From Roseovarius sp. EL26 (GTDB taxonomy: Bacteria > Pseudomonadota > Alphaproteobacteria > Rhodobacterales > Rhodobacteraceae): a stretch of 64,000 nucleotides of DNA. This document shows positions 8,993 to 18,563 of this stretch, in pieces. A program made the position numbers and the translations under genes. The stretch lies in assembly GCF_900327775.1 (NCBI RefSeq), contig NZ_OUMZ01000007.1:248115-312114 (forward strand). Direction: 5' to 3'. A model generated the notes under the pieces. The model had not been told where the DNA came from and did no database searches. It worked only from the letters and a program-made list of their open reading frames with translations. Positions within the stretch are counted from its first letter, which is position 1. Every line of letters begins with the position of its first letter.

Positions 8993-9160
8993 AAGTTCGA
9001 TGATTGTCAGGGCAACGCCAAGAAAACCAAGATCAAATTTACTAAAGAACCACCAAGCATATTTTCAACTTATGAGGATGTTTTTCCAGAGTCGACATCA
9101 GTTTTTACGCGGGTGCGGGGCACCAGCGTAAAATTGGGACTCAAGTCAAACCTGCAAAGC

Positions 9161-10024
9161 TCAACCCGCTCGGATCATTGATCCGGCACCGTGGTCGGTG
9201 AAGAGTTCCAGCAGTGTTGCGTTAGGGGCGCGGCCATCCAAAATGACAACGGCGCGAACACCGCCATCAATTGCCGCCAAAGCGGTTTCGGTTTTGGGTA
9301 TCATGCCGCCCGCAACGGTGCCATCGGCGATCATCTCGCGGATGGTTTGAGGGGTCAGCTCGGTCACGACATCACCCTCGGCATTGCGCACGCCGTCGAT
9401 GTCGGTCAGCAGCAGCAGGCGGTCCGCAGTCAAGGCGGCGGCAATGGCTCCAGCGGCGGTGTCACCGTTGATATTGAACGTCTCACCATTGCGACCAGCT
9501 CCCAGCGGGGCAATCACGGGGATGGTGTCGTCGTTGAACAGGGTTTGCAAAATGCTGGGGTCAATTTCAGACGGAGTACCCACCAGACCAAGCGCGGGGT
9601 CGGTTGGGTCACAGGTGATCAGATTGGCGTCTTTTCCAGACAGGCCCACCGCCTTACCACCCTGTTGATTGATGGCCTGAACGATACGTTTGTTGACCCG
9701 GCCTGACAGAACCATTTCGACCACTTCCATCGTGGCCTCATCCGTCACGCGCTTGCCGTTGACGAATTCCGACTTAATCGCCAGCTTGTCCAACATCTGA
9801 TTGATCATCGGACCGCCGCCATGCACGATCACCGGATTTACACCAACCTGTTGCATCAACACGATGTCGCGGGCAAAAGTGTCCATCGCTTCGTCACTGC
9901 CCATGGCGTGACCGCCTAGTTTGATCACAACAATCGCATCATCATAGCGTTGCAGGTAAGGCAGGGCTTCACTTAGTGTGCGGGCGGTGGCAATCCAGTC
10001 GCGGTTCATGGCTTGTTTTCTCAT
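9161..10024 (-). CDS. argB: Acetylglutamate kinase
   Basis: This enzyme phosphorylates N-acetylglutamate in arginine synthesis. The amino acid kinase fold is clear: [11 protein letters not shown] near the start, [14 protein letters not shown], and [17 protein letters not shown] chose the ATG at 10024, with AGAGGA 8 nt ahead, so the protein begins [10 protein letters not shown] and is 287 residues long; the frame is open 34 codons further upstream but that extension has no family character. It is the last gene of a minus-strand series after the PepSY gene, with 122 bp between them, so it may have its own promoter. Confidence 0.95.
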   Translation of the reverse strand: MRKQAMNRDWIATARTLSEALPYLQRYDDAIVVIKLGGHAMGSDEAMDTFARDIVLMQQVGVNPVIVHGGGPMINQMLDKLAIKSEFVNGKRVTDEATMEVVEMVLSGRVNKRIVQAINQQGGKAVGLSGKDANLITCDPTDPALGLVGTPSEIDPSILQTLFNDDTIPVIAPLGAGRNGETFNINGDTAAGAIAAALTADRLLLLTDIDGVRNAEGDVVTELTPQTIREMIADGTVAGGMIPKTETALAAIDGGVRAVVILDGRAPNATLLELFTDHGAGSMIRAG

Positions 10025-10146
10025 TCGACGTGTCCTCTTGCTACCTCTGTTACGATCTTCACATCGAACTGCCAAGGGGGACTTGTCTTTGAGATGGATC
10101 AGGCGCGCGTTTCCTGGGAGATCCACGCGCCTGATTAAGGTTTGAT

Positions 10147-11550
10147 TTAACTGCAGACGCGTTTGACGGCGGGCAGGTTGCTTAGGATCAAAACATCAAA
10201 TGCCAAAACCGCTAGCAGGGTCAGGCCCAATAGCGGGAAGGCGATTGAAACCAGAACGGTAATCAACGCCGCGCCTTTCCAAAACGGCATCTCTGCTGGG
10301 GCTGGGGGGGCTGCAAGGCGCGCCGCTTTCGAAGGGCGGCGAATAATCCACATTATTACCCCGGAAATACAGACAAAGATCACTGCGACGCAGAACACGA
10401 CGTTTAGGATGAAGTTCCATGTCCCCATCAGGCCCATATGGAACGGTACTCCAAGCGCCATGAACTTGCCCATGGCCGAGTAATCCTCAAACCGCACATC
10501 AGCGAGAATTTTGCCAGTGTATTGATCAATGTGAATGGTGCGGTCGGTTGTCGGCTCAGATGAATCGCTGCTCATGCTGTCGCGGTTCATTGTCCATACG
10601 CCAGTCTCCCCATTGGGGTATGCAATGCGGAAACGGCCTTGCATACCCATTGAGGCGCCAAAGGCGACAAGTGTGTCGATGTCGACAGGGTCACCCTCGG
10701 CAAGCCCGGGAATTCCTGCGTCAGAACCAGAGGCGGGCATCGGGGTTTTCTCAAGCGCCCAAGGAACATCGTTTTGATTGCCGTGGTTCATGCTGGCATG
10801 GGTGTCATCAGATAGGGGAACGTTATCCCATTTAGCGGCGGGAAAGCTGCTCCAGGCTTGGATGATCTTGTCGCCCCAAATCCCAGTCCACGATAGGCCC
10901 GTGATCAAAAACAGAATGAGCAAGATTGAGATGTAGAAACCTGTTACCGCATGCAGAGATTTCCACAGGGCGCGACCACGCGCTTTCAGGTTAGGGATTA
11001 GTGCTACCTTGGCGTTGCCACGCGGCCACCACAGATAAAGCCCCGTTAGAACAAGCACCAACCCAAGCCCGGCAGCGATTTCGATCATCCGATCGCCTGC
11101 TGTGCCGATCAGCAGGTCCGAATGAATGTTGTCGGCGAAATCATACCACCCTGCGCGGCGGTCCCATGTTTGGATGACATCGCCTGAATACGGATCAACG
11201 GCAACCATCTGTTGTCTAGCATCAGTTTTGATTCGAAACACGGTAGCCAAATCATCGGCTTTGGGGCCTATCCATTCGACGATGTCGCCGGGCACGGCAG
11301 TGGTGGCTGCATCCGCCTGTTGCGATACACTGATAGCTTCGCCTTGTGCTGTGACACTTATTTTTTCACCATCACGGCCATCAAATTGCGAGATGAACAG
11401 CATCATTAACCCGGTCACCGCGAGGATGAGAAAGAAGGGGATAACATAAAGTCCGGCATAAAAATGCCAGCGCCAGACGGCGAAGTAGAGTTTTTGTGGC
11501 AGGGTGTTGGTTTCGGGGTCGCGTGTGGCGACGTGGCTTTGATCGGCCAT
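10147..11550 (-). CDS. PepSY-domain membrane protein, probable iron-uptake reductase-like
   Basis: The 467-residue protein has the layout of PepSY-associated membrane proteins: a cytoplasmic basic start with [15 protein letters not shown] leading into the first membrane segment (about 29-52), a large periplasmic part, a helix near 157-177 ending LYLWWPRG, another near 205-225, a second periplasmic region, and two or three C-terminal helices from about 375. Such proteins often accompany TonB-dependent siderophore or metal receptors and are thought to reduce or help release the metal. No receptor lies next to it here. It follows a DUF2946 gene by 69 bp on the same strand, a usual pairing. Confidence 0.82.
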   Translation of the reverse strand: MADQSHVATRDPETNTLPQKLYFAVWRWHFYAGLYVIPFFLILAVTGLMMLFISQFDGRDGEKISVTAQGEAISVSQQADAATTAVPGDIVEWIGPKADDLATVFRIKTDARQQMVAVDPYSGDVIQTWDRRAGWYDFADNIHSDLLIGTAGDRMIEIAAGLGLVLVLTGLYLWWPRGNAKVALIPNLKARGRALWKSLHAVTGFYISILLILFLITGLSWTGIWGDKIIQAWSSFPAAKWDNVPLSDDTHASMNHGNQNDVPWALEKTPMPASGSDAGIPGLAEGDPVDIDTLVAFGASMGMQGRFRIAYPNGETGVWTMNRDSMSSDSSEPTTDRTIHIDQYTGKILADVRFEDYSAMGKFMALGVPFHMGLMGTWNFILNVVFCVAVIFVCISGVIMWIIRRPSKAARLAAPPAPAEMPFWKGAALITVLVSIAFPLLGLTLLAVLAFDVLILSNLPAVKRVCS

Positions 11551-11619
11551 TCAATTTCTCCATAGGATAACAGGGCCCGCTGCAGTGCAGTCAGGCAGAT
11601 ATTTCAGGGTTTTGATCTG

Positions 11620-11985
11620 TCAGGAGAACGCGGGTGGGCCACGGGCATCATACCGGGTGTAAAACCCGGCACTTCGGTGCGTGAAATCCGATTGTGCCCA
11701 TGGGGCGGGGCGGGGTGTTTGTTTTAGCGCTGCAATCTGTGCAAATGCTGGAATGTCAGAAGACGCGATACCGCTGAACGGGCAGGGCATCAGCTCATCT
11801 TGTTGGTCATGGTCGCTTGGTGGGGTGTCACCAAAATCGACCCAGACCTCTTGTGCTCCGTCACTGGTACATAGAACCAATAGCATTTTTCCGTTTGCAT
11901 CGCTGTTGACCATCCAGCCTTGCGGAATGGTACTGACGATCGTCAGTGCCAGCAGAGTTATTAACGTGATGAAACGTGGCAGCAC
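11620..11985 (-). CDS. Small secreted or membrane-anchored protein, DUF2946-like
   Basis: The 121-residue protein has a hydrophobic N-terminus (residues 3-20) that may act as a signal peptide or anchor, a VLCTSDGAQEVWVDF stretch, an acidic and histidine-bearing middle (SDHDQQDELMPCPFS) and the C-terminal RGPPAF ending seen in DUF2946 proteins. The cysteines and histidine could bind a metal ion. Function is unknown, but the family is regularly found with TonB receptors and PepSY proteins in metal-uptake loci, which fits the next gene. It starts 5 bp after the engB stop and is therefore likely co-transcribed with it. Confidence 0.65.
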   Translation of the reverse strand: MLPRFITLITLLALTIVSTIPQGWMVNSDANGKMLLVLCTSDGAQEVWVDFGDTPPSDHDQQDELMPCPFSGIASSDIPAFAQIAALKQTPRPAPWAQSDFTHRSAGFYTRYDARGPPAFS

Positions 11986-11990
11986 GGCGC

Positions 11991-12641
11991 CTATACCAGT
12001 TCGTTAATGACTGATCTCAGGGTTGCGATACCATCGCCTTTTTCAGCCGAGGTCGAGATCAACTCAGGGAACGCAGCCGGGTGTTTTGATAGCTTTTCGC
12101 GCACTTGGGCTAGCATCTTTTCGCGATCTTTGTCTTTGATCTTATCATCTTTGGTCAAGACCACCTGAAAAGCCACGGCAGCACTGTCGAGCAGTGACAT
12201 AATCTCATCGTCCACGGGTTTAATGCCGTGACGTGAATCGACCAGAACAAATGCCCGGCGCAGCGTCGGGCGGCCTGACAAATAGGACTTCAGTAGCCGT
12301 TGCCATTTTTCAACCACTGCAACCGGGGCTTCGGCATAGCCATAACCCGGAAGGTCAACCATATAACGCTCGTCGCCCAGCGTGAAATAATTGATTTCCT
12401 GTGTGCGGCCTGGAGTGTTTGATGCACGCGCTAGACGTTTGCGACCGGTCAGCGCATTGATTAGCGACGACTTACCAACGTTTGAGCGCCCGGCAAAGCA
12501 TACCTCAAGCCGGTCAGCCGGGGGCAGGCCGGACATAGCGACAACCCCTTTGAGAAAATCTACTGGCCCTGCAAACAGCTTGCGGCCAGCTTCTGCGGCG
12601 ATGGAATCAGGAGCCTCTACCAGAGGAAAGGGGAGTTTCAT
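11991..12641 (-). CDS. engB: Ribosome biogenesis GTPase YihA/YsxC (EngB)
   Basis: The 216-residue protein has the full GTPase set: G1 GRSNVGKSS (51-59), G2 [12 protein letters not shown]3 [10 protein letters not shown]4 TKDDK and a G5-like STSAEKG. EngB is an essential circularly organised GTPase that assists assembly of the large ribosomal subunit. Its ATG overlaps the stop of a small MOSC-like remnant. Placement directly after yidC is conserved in alphaproteobacteria, but here the intervening gene has decayed and DUF2946/PepSY genes follow. Confidence 0.95.
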   Translation of the reverse strand: MKLPFPLVEAPDSIAAEAGRKLFAGPVDFLKGVVAMSGLPPADRLEVCFAGRSNVGKSSLINALTGRKRLARASNTPGRTQEINYFTLGDERYMVDLPGYGYAEAPVAVVEKWQRLLKSYLSGRPTLRRAFVLVDSRHGIKPVDDEIMSLLDSAAVAFQVVLTKDDKIKDKDREKMLAQVREKLSKHPAAFPELISTSAEKGDGIATLRSVINELV

Positions 12642-12796
12642 GTCAGAACCTCTGTTGTGTCGTTCGCTTCGGAACCACTTGTGTCATCAAGACAACGGCA
12701 CATCCAAGGCATAGTTTTGCAGGTGATCAAGGCTGCCCGTTCAAGCGCTACGCGCCCTTTGATCGAGTGCCGCCAGATCACCTGAAACTGTGCCAT
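12638..12796 (-). pseudogene. Remnant of a MOSC-domain gene between yidC and engB
   Basis: A 52-residue open frame begins on the yidC stop (TGATG overlap) and ends on the engB start (ACATGA overlap). The peptide holds IWRHSIKGRVALERAAL followed by KTMPW, close to the first 35 residues of MOSC-domain proteins, which normally begin with a WRHPIKGHGRE-type stretch and continue to a TMPWDR-type motif. The rest of a 200-250 residue MOSC protein, including its sulfur-carrying cysteine, is absent. I read it as an internally deleted gene whose ends survive because they couple translation of yidC to engB. A new function for the small peptide cannot be excluded. Confidence 0.65.
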
Positions 12797-14577
12797 CAGT
12801 CGTCCTTTTCATCCTGCTTGCGATTGAAGCTAGAAGTGATGTTACCAAACACATCAGGCTTATAGCCCTGACTACGCATGATCAGGTACTGCTGGCAGAA
12901 GGTAATGACGTTGTTAGTGATCCAGTACAGTACCAGACCGCTGGCAAAGCTGCCCAGCATGAACATGAACACCCAAGGCATCCAGGCAAAGATCATCTTT
13001 TGCGTCGGGTCGGTTGGGGCTGGGTTTAGCTTTTGCTGCAGCCACATGGAGATACCCAACAACAATGGCATGATACCGATGAAGATCAGCGCTAAGATTG
13101 AACCAGATGCGGGTACACCCCAAGGTAGAATGCCCCAAAGGTTATACAGCGATGATGGGTCAGGCATGGATAGATCTTTGATCCAGCCGATCCAAGGTGC
13201 ATGACGTAGTTCCAGAGTAACAAAAATCACCTTGTAGAGCGAGAAGAAGATCGGAATCTGCATCAGGATCGGCAAGCAGCCCGAGGCTGGATTGACCTTT
13301 TCCTTTTTGTACAGCTCCATCATCGATTTTTGCATCATCTGACGATCATCACCGGCTTTTTCTTTGATCTTCTCCATCTCTGGCTGAAGTTCTTTCATCT
13401 TCGCCATAGAAACATAGGATTTATAGGCCAAAGGCAGCAGCAGCGCCTTGAGCAGGACAGTCAACGCAATGATTGCCCAACCCATGTTGCCGATCAACGC
13501 GTTCAGCCAATGCAGGACCGCAAAAATCGGTTTGGTCAGGAAGAAGAACCAGCCCCAGTCAATCGAATCGATGAACTTTTCAACGCCAGATTCGTTTTGG
13601 TATGCGCGAATAGTGTCCCATTCCTTGGCACCGGCAAAAAGACGCATCTCTTGTGACAATGTTTCGCCTGGTGCAACCGTTTTGGTGCTCTGGCGGGCTG
13701 TGGTTTGGAAAATATTGCGACGGGCGTCTTGAAAGGTGCTGATTGTGGCACCGGCCTCATCGGCAGGGATCAGCGTTGTCATCCAGTAGTGATCGGTGAA
13801 ACCGGTCCAGGCGTTCTCTTCGACGCCAATGGTCTCAAAGTCATTGGACGGCTCAAAATCATCATAGTCGGTTTCTGCCAATTCGCCGTCGACCATGCGA
13901 ATGGCTCCTTCGTGCAGGATGAAGAAGTTTTTCAGATCCTCTGGTTCACCTTGACGGGCAAGAATGCCGTATGGGGCCAGTTTGACAGCGCCGCTCCCAG
14001 TGTTTTCGACTGACTGGCGAACTGTGAACATGAATTTGTCATCGACACTGACATCACGTTGGAAGCTTAGGCCTGCGCCATTGTCCCAGGTCAAAGTCAC
14101 TGGAGCTTCAGGCGTCAGATTTTCATTGCCGTCAACCGACCAGATCGTATTTGGGCCCGGAACCTGATCCGCGTCCAATCCACTGCCTGGTGCCCAGCCA
14201 AACAGGGCATAAAAGGGCTCGTCACTGCCGATTGGCGATAGCAGTTGTACGATAGGCGAATCTTCGGCCAGTGTTTCGCGATAGTTGCGCAGCGACAGCT
14301 CGTCGATGCGTCCACCTTTGAGGGAAATGCTGCCCTCAAGGCTGGGCGTGGCAATCGAAAGACGTGGCGCGTTGTCTTCGACAGGCTCCTCAGTCTCGGT
14401 CACTGCTGCCTGACCATCTGCAGTAGGTGTCGTGACAACCTCTTGCCCATCCACCTGTTCAATCGCGGCAGGCGCGTTGGGATCAGCCTCCGGAGGAGGG
14501 AAAAGTGTGAACCATATCAGAATGACACCAAAGCTAAGCGCACTGGCAAGGATAAGATTCTTGGTCTGATCGTCCAT
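12796..14577 (-). CDS. yidC: Membrane protein insertase YidC
   Basis: The 593-residue protein has the gram-negative YidC plan: a first membrane helix at about residues 7-24, a large periplasmic beta domain from about 70 to 345, then the conserved five-helix insertase part with MGWAIIALTVLLKALLLPL, the basic hairpin KMKELQPEMEKIKEK, and NPASGCLPILMQIPIFFSLY. It inserts membrane proteins alone and with Sec. It heads a minus-strand series. The usual upstream rnpA and yidD are not present in the 200 bp before the divergent zinc-ribbon gene. Confidence 0.96.
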   Translation of the reverse strand: MDDQTKNLILASALSFGVILIWFTLFPPPEADPNAPAAIEQVDGQEVVTTPTADGQAAVTETEEPVEDNAPRLSIATPSLEGSISLKGGRIDELSLRNYRETLAEDSPIVQLLSPIGSDEPFYALFGWAPGSGLDADQVPGPNTIWSVDGNENLTPEAPVTLTWDNGAGLSFQRDVSVDDKFMFTVRQSVENTGSGAVKLAPYGILARQGEPEDLKNFFILHEGAIRMVDGELAETDYDDFEPSNDFETIGVEENAWTGFTDHYWMTTLIPADEAGATISTFQDARRNIFQTTARQSTKTVAPGETLSQEMRLFAGAKEWDTIRAYQNESGVEKFIDSIDWGWFFFLTKPIFAVLHWLNALIGNMGWAIIALTVLLKALLLPLAYKSYVSMAKMKELQPEMEKIKEKAGDDRQMMQKSMMELYKKEKVNPASGCLPILMQIPIFFSLYKVIFVTLELRHAPWIGWIKDLSMPDPSSLYNLWGILPWGVPASGSILALIFIGIMPLLLGISMWLQQKLNPAPTDPTQKMIFAWMPWVFMFMLGSFASGLVLYWITNNVITFCQQYLIMRSQGYKPDVFGNITSSFNRKQDEKDD

Positions 14578-14774
14578 TTGACGGCCACCTATCTGTTTTT
14601 CTGTCTCAAGGCGTTCAACAGAGTGCAGGGCAAAAGGTCAAGTCAATTTGCGGCTTGAAGTCAATAACAGAGGTGTTTGGATGCGGGATTTGCGGAGTTG
14701 TCGCGTTTTCTCAGGTAAAGGGGCTTGCATCGGAAGTGGTTCACGCTTTTATCCAATCTCAAAGGAGCGCACCT

Positions 14775-15080
14775 GTGGGACAAAAAATTGCAACATGCTG
14801 TTACTGTGGAACACGCGCCGCTCTGGTGCTGAATAAGGTCCGGCACGAGCTGAGTTGCGCCAATTGTGGAGCTCCGCTGCACGAAATCAAATCGATCCCC
14901 AGTCGTAAATTGCAAACCCAGCCGGTCAGGCACGAAAGGCCAAAGAAAAGCAAAAAACATGAACGTCCGGGACGCTCGTATGAAAAATACCCGCCAAAAC
15001 GGTATGCCAAAAAACGCAAGAGCCTTGGCCGTAAGGTCTTGAGCGAATTGTGGGATGTTGTTGAAGATATCTTCGATTGA
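14775..15080 (+). CDS. Small zinc-ribbon protein
   Basis: I chose GTG 14775 because AAGGAG lies about 8 nt ahead, giving 101 residues starting MGQKIATCCYCGTR. Cys8/Cys11 and Cys28/Cys31 (CANCGAPL) form a four-cysteine zinc ribbon in the first 35 residues. The rest is very basic (many KK, KR and RK pairs) with an aromatic tail ending ELWDVVEDIFD. This is the pattern of small TFIIB-type zinc-ribbon proteins found in Rhodobacteraceae. Function unknown; nucleic acid binding is plausible from charge. The frame remains open upstream, but that part has no coding character. Confidence 0.75.
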   Translation: MGQKIATCCYCGTRAALVLNKVRHELSCANCGAPLHEIKSIPSRKLQTQPVRHERPKKSKKHERPGRSYEKYPPKRYAKKRKSLGRKVLSELWDVVEDIFD

Positions 15081-15217
15081 TCCGGGTAGAGGTAAATATT
15101 TTGTTCACAGCTATATTACATCCCCTTTTTATTCGCGAAATCCACCCTATCTAATGTTCTAGAAACACCGGTTTGGAACACCCGTGTTTCTCTTCACTGT
15201 CCCTCGTTCCGCGACTG

Positions 15218-15249
15218 GCGCCCAGATTTTGTATCTGGGCGCTTTTTTT
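15218..15249 (+). terminator. Rho-independent terminator
   Basis: A perfect 10-bp stem GCGCCCAGAT / ATCTGGGCGC with 5-nt loop TTTGT is followed by seven T residues. It ends transcription from the zinc-ribbon gene, about 140 bp upstream, or from an unseen small RNA in between. Confidence 0.9.
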
Positions 15250-15277
15250 ATCCTAAAGTTCTGAATAAGGTGCGGCC

Positions 15278-15751
15278 ATGAGTGATGAATATACAGACGT
15301 GCATCTGCGCAAGATCTTGCAACGTACTAAGCGGATTGCCGTGGTTGGTGTGTCGATGAATCCGGTACGCCCCAGTTATTATGTGGCGCGGTATCTGGCG
15401 TTGAAAGGCTATGATGTGGTGCCGGTTAATCCGGGGCACGCGGGAACCATGCTGTTTGGTTGTGAGGTCAAAGCCAGCCTCAGCGATATCAAAGGGCATG
15501 TGGATATGGTGGATATTTTCCGTCGCCCTGAACATGTGTCGCCGATTGTTGAGGAAGCACTGGCGCATTTTCCCAAGCTGCAAACGATCTGGATGCAAAT
15601 AGGTGTCGTGAACGAACAGGCGGCAGAATTGGCTCGGGCAAAAGGCGTTGACGTGATTATGGATCGCTGTCCTAAGATCGAATATCAACGCTTGTTCGGA
15701 GAGCTGCGTATGGGTGGCTTTAACACCGGGATTATTTCATCAAAGTTGTAG
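15278..15751 (+). CDS. CoA-binding domain protein (YccU type)
   Basis: The 157-residue protein is a single CoA-binding Rossmann domain: RIAVVGVSMNPVRPSYYVARYL near residues 19-40, VVPVNPGHAG, a middle VDIFRRPE and WMQIGVVNEQAAE, and a DRCPKIEY end. This matches the stand-alone YccU/YmcD family, whose exact role is unsettled. It begins 28 bp after a strong terminator and so has its own promoter. It converges with the Dabb gene with 17 bp between stops. Confidence 0.88.
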   Translation: MSDEYTDVHLRKILQRTKRIAVVGVSMNPVRPSYYVARYLALKGYDVVPVNPGHAGTMLFGCEVKASLSDIKGHVDMVDIFRRPEHVSPIVEEALAHFPKLQTIWMQIGVVNEQAAELARAKGVDVIMDRCPKIEYQRLFGELRMGGFNTGIISSKL

Positions 15752-15768
15752 GCTAAGGTGATACCAGC

Positions 15769-16062
15769 TTACGTATCGGCCTCAAAGTCAGCAGCAATAC
15801 GTAATTCTCGCATTGGGCGGACGCGCGCAATACATGATTCGTAAATCGGGTCGGATTTGTAAGCGTCCAACGCAGTCTCATCGATGAATTCCGCATAAAC
15901 TACCAAATCGACTTGCGTGCCGTTGATGGCATCGCTCTGCAGATTGCGACCCACTTCGAAATGCTGGGCATGTGGGATGTCGCGCAGCATCATCAGACCA
16001 TCACGTACGGTTTCAACTTCGTCCGCATTCTTGGCGCTGAAAAAAACGATATGTCTGATCAT
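15769..16062 (-). CDS. Dabb (stress-responsive alpha-beta barrel) domain protein
   Basis: The 97-residue protein begins [11 protein letters not shown] and contains FEVGRNL and [19 protein letters not shown], the pattern of the Dabb ferredoxin-like fold that dimerises into a small barrel. The family's biochemical role is mostly unknown. Its start overlaps the hisE stop as ATGA, so it is the distal gene of hisF-hisE-dabb. The link to histidine synthesis is positional. Confidence 0.82.
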   Translation of the reverse strand: MIRHIVFFSAKNADEVETVRDGLMMLRDIPHAQHFEVGRNLQSDAINGTQVDLVVYAEFIDETALDAYKSDPIYESCIARVRPMRELRIAADFEADT

Positions 16063-16379
16063 TTTGTGCCCTCTGTTCTGGAGGATTTTTCAACAAGGCC
16101 ACTGGTGCCTTGACGGCGGGCCAGCTCATCCATCACATCAGAGAGCGGCACATCGCGTGATTGCAGCATCACCAACAGGTGAAACAGAACATCTGCGGCC
16201 TCAGAGGTGAGCTTTTTGCGATCGCCTTTTACGGCTTCAATAATGGCCTCAATCGCCTCTTCGCCGAATTTTTCAGCGGTTTTTTCCGGGCCTTTGGCCA
16301 GCAGCTTAGCTGTCCAGCTGTCGTCTGGACTGGCCTTGGCGCGGGCCGCCACGATCCGTTCAAGCTCATCTAAAGTCAT
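16059..16379 (-). CDS. hisE: Phosphoribosyl-ATP pyrophosphatase
   Basis: This enzyme performs the second step of histidine synthesis, hydrolysing phosphoribosyl-ATP to phosphoribosyl-AMP. The 106-residue protein has the MazG-like all-alpha signature: [17 protein letters not shown] and [14 protein letters not shown] carry the metal-binding acidic residues. It overlaps hisF by 4 bp (ATGA) and the downstream Dabb gene by 4 bp. It is a stand-alone HisE and not a HisIE fusion, so hisI must be elsewhere. Confidence 0.94.
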   Translation of the reverse strand: MTLDELERIVAARAKASPDDSWTAKLLAKGPEKTAEKFGEEAIEAIIEAVKGDRKKLTSEAADVLFHLLVMLQSRDVPLSDVMDELARRQGTSGLVEKSSRTEGTK

Positions 16380-17140
16380 GCGCCTGTCCTCATTGCGATG
16401 CCTGCTGCCTGCATATGCGTTTTGGCCTCGGCAATGGTGTAATCGCCAAAGTGAAAAATTGATGCCGCCAGCACGGCAGAAGCGCCGCCTTTGGTGACGC
16501 CTTCGACCAAGTGATCAAGTGTGCCAACGCCGCCTGAAGCAATCACCGGAATATTCACTGCGTCTGAGATGGCGCGGGTCAGGGGCAAGTTGAAACCAGC
16601 CCGAGTGCCGTCGCGGTCCATCGAGGTTAGCAGAATTTCACCAGCGCCTTTACTTTCAACCAGCTTGGCAAACTCAACTGCGTCAATGCCGGTGGATTTG
16701 CGCCCGCCATGGGTGAAGATTTCCCACTTTCCCGGCGATACGGTTTTGGCGTCAATCGCAACAACAATACACTGGCTGCCAAATTGATCAGCCGACTGCG
16801 CCACAACATCAGGGTTGGCGACAGCTGCGGAGTTAAAGCTGACCTTGTCTGCACCAGATAGCAGCAGTGCGCGCACATCATCAGGGGTGCGCACCCCGCC
16901 GCCCACAGTGAGCGGAATATAACATTGCTCGGCCGTGCGACGAACCACGTCAAACATCGTCCCTCGGTTTTCATGAGTGGCGTGGATATCAAGAAAACAC
17001 AGCTCATCCGCGCCAGCCGCATCATAGGCCCGGGCCGATTCCACCGGATCACCGGCGTCGATGAGATCAACAAAGTTCACGCCCTTCACAACGCGGCCAT
17101 CAGCCACGTCCAGACAGGGGATGATGCGAGTTTTAAGCAT
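16376..17140 (-). CDS. hisF: Imidazole glycerol phosphate synthase subunit HisF
   Basis: HisF is the cyclase subunit that, with ammonia supplied by HisH, makes imidazole glycerol phosphate and AICAR. The 254-residue TIM barrel begins [20 protein letters not shown], with catalytic Asp11, and has the two phosphate-binding repeats [13 protein letters not shown] and [12 protein letters not shown]. It overlaps hisE by ATGA. Upstream a divergent DUF302 gene separates it from hisA, so it is transcribed from its own promoter in the 96-bp gap. Confidence 0.96.
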   Translation of the reverse strand: MLKTRIIPCLDVADGRVVKGVNFVDLIDAGDPVESARAYDAAGADELCFLDIHATHENRGTMFDVVRRTAEQCYIPLTVGGGVRTPDDVRALLLSGADKVSFNSAAVANPDVVAQSADQFGSQCIVVAIDAKTVSPGKWEIFTHGGRKSTGIDAVEFAKLVESKGAGEILLTSMDRDGTRAGFNLPLTRAISDAVNIPVIASGGVGTLDHLVEGVTKGGASAVLAASIFHFGDYTIAEAKTHMQAAGIAMRTGA

Positions 17141-17236
17141 ATTTTCGTGATCCGTTACGTTTCCTGCGGCTATCTATGCATAAATTGCGTTACATGCCAG
17201 TGGTGAGATGTCGCAAGAATTCAATTTGAGGAGAAT

Positions 17237-17692
17237 GTGATGACCAAATTCGGGCTATTGGCTGCAGGGCTGCTGGCGATTCCCGCGATTGTAAGCGCGG
17301 GCGATATTCAACGTGTGAAATCTGCATCTGATGTAACGGCGACAATGGATGCGCTTGAAGCTGTCGTGACCGGGGCCGGGGCTACGGTGTTTGCCCGCGT
17401 TGATCACGCCGGTGGGGCGCAGAAAGTCGGGCAGGAACTGTCTCCTTCGCAGCTGCTGATCTTTGGTAATCCAAAATTGGGCACGCCTGCGATGCAAGAC
17501 GATCCGCTGGCTGGATTATTTCTGCCGCTCAAAGTGCTGGTCTATCAAGATGGCGAAGGGCAAGTTTGGTTGAGTTATGAAGATCCGGGTAAAATGCTTG
17601 GCCGTTTGGATGGCATTTCCGGTGAAGGTGAATACCTCAAGAAAATGACGGGTGCACTGGCCAAGCTCACAGCTAAGGCAGCTGGGGAATAA
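17237..17692 (+). CDS. Secreted DUF302 domain protein
   Basis: The 151-residue protein has a signal peptide (MTKFGLLAAGLLAIPAIVSA) and one DUF302 domain: SDVTATMDALEAVV, then FARVDHAGGA, LLIFGNPKLGTPAMQ and KVLVYQDGEGQVWLSYEDP. This small alpha-beta fold is periplasmic in many proteobacteria and has no settled function. A GAGGAG site precedes the start. It lies on the plus strand between hisF and hisA, which are on the minus strand, so it interrupts the histidine operon. Confidence 0.88.
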   Translation: MMTKFGLLAAGLLAIPAIVSAGDIQRVKSASDVTATMDALEAVVTGAGATVFARVDHAGGAQKVGQELSPSQLLIFGNPKLGTPAMQDDPLAGLFLPLKVLVYQDGEGQVWLSYEDPGKMLGRLDGISGEGEYLKKMTGALAKLTAKAAGE

Positions 17693-17711
17693 AGTTTTGT
17701 CTTTACGGCAC

Positions 17712-18434
17712 TCAGAACTTGAGCGTCGTAAGGGCCTCTTTCAGATCAATTGCCCCATCATAAAGGGCGCGGCCAGAGATTGCACCGTTCAGTGGTGCAC
17801 CGCAGGTTTTCAACGCTTTTAGGTCGGCGATTGAAGATACACCGCCCGAAGCAATGACTGGGATGGAAACGGCATTGCCCAAAGCGGCTGTGGCCTCAAC
17901 GTTAGGGCCCTGCATTGCGCCATCGCGGTTGATGTCAGTATAGATGATTGCGGCAACGCCGGCGTCTTCAAATGACTGCGCCAGATCGGTGACCATGACG
18001 TTGGTTTCCTCGGCCCAACCTTTGGTGGCGACGCGACCATTGCGGGCGTCAATGCCGACGGCAACCTGGCCCGGAAATGCGCGGGCCGCTTCACGTACCA
18101 GGGCAGGATTTTCCACAGCAACCGTGCCTAGAATCACTCTTGCCAAACCTTTGGATAGCCAACGTTCGATCGTGGCCATGTCGCGAATTCCTCCGCCCAG
18201 CTGTGCGGGCACCTTGGTGCGTTCAAGAATCGCTTCAACAGGGGCGTCGTTCACAGGTTCACCGGCAAAGGCACCATTCAGGTCAACCAGATGCAACCAT
18301 TCGCAACCCGCTTCGACAAACTCCATCGCTTGTGCGGCTGGATCGTCGTTGAATACTGTGGCTTGATCCATTTCACCTTTGTACAGGCGAACGGCCTGAC
18401 CGTCTTTGAGGTCGATGGCGGGATAAAGGATCAT
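17712..18434 (-). CDS. hisA: Phosphoribosylformimino-AICAR ribotide isomerase
   Basis: HisA carries out the Amadori isomerisation in histidine synthesis. The barrel starts [20 protein letters not shown] with catalytic Asp8, has [15 protein letters not shown] and ending phosphate loops [13 protein letters not shown] chose ATG 18434, with GGAG 8 nt ahead; the frame is open 20 codons further upstream but the family starts here. The product is 240 residues. A plus-strand DUF302 gene converges on it with a 19-bp gap. Confidence 0.96.
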   Translation of the reverse strand: MILYPAIDLKDGQAVRLYKGEMDQATVFNDDPAAQAMEFVEAGCEWLHLVDLNGAFAGEPVNDAPVEAILERTKVPAQLGGGIRDMATIERWLSKGLARVILGTVAVENPALVREAARAFPGQVAVGIDARNGRVATKGWAEETNVMVTDLAQSFEDAGVAAIIYTDINRDGAMQGPNVEATAALGNAVSIPVIASGGVSSIADLKALKTCGAPLNGAISGRALYDGAIDLKEALTTLKF

Positions 18435-18563
18435 GGCGCAGGCTCCGGTTGGCAGTGATGAGCGCCATTTCGCACGTTGCGCCGGGATTCGCAACGCGAC
18501 CCAACGTCAGACTTGATCGAATACCGGCACCCAAGCAGGGTATCCGCAAAAGGGAGTATCATT

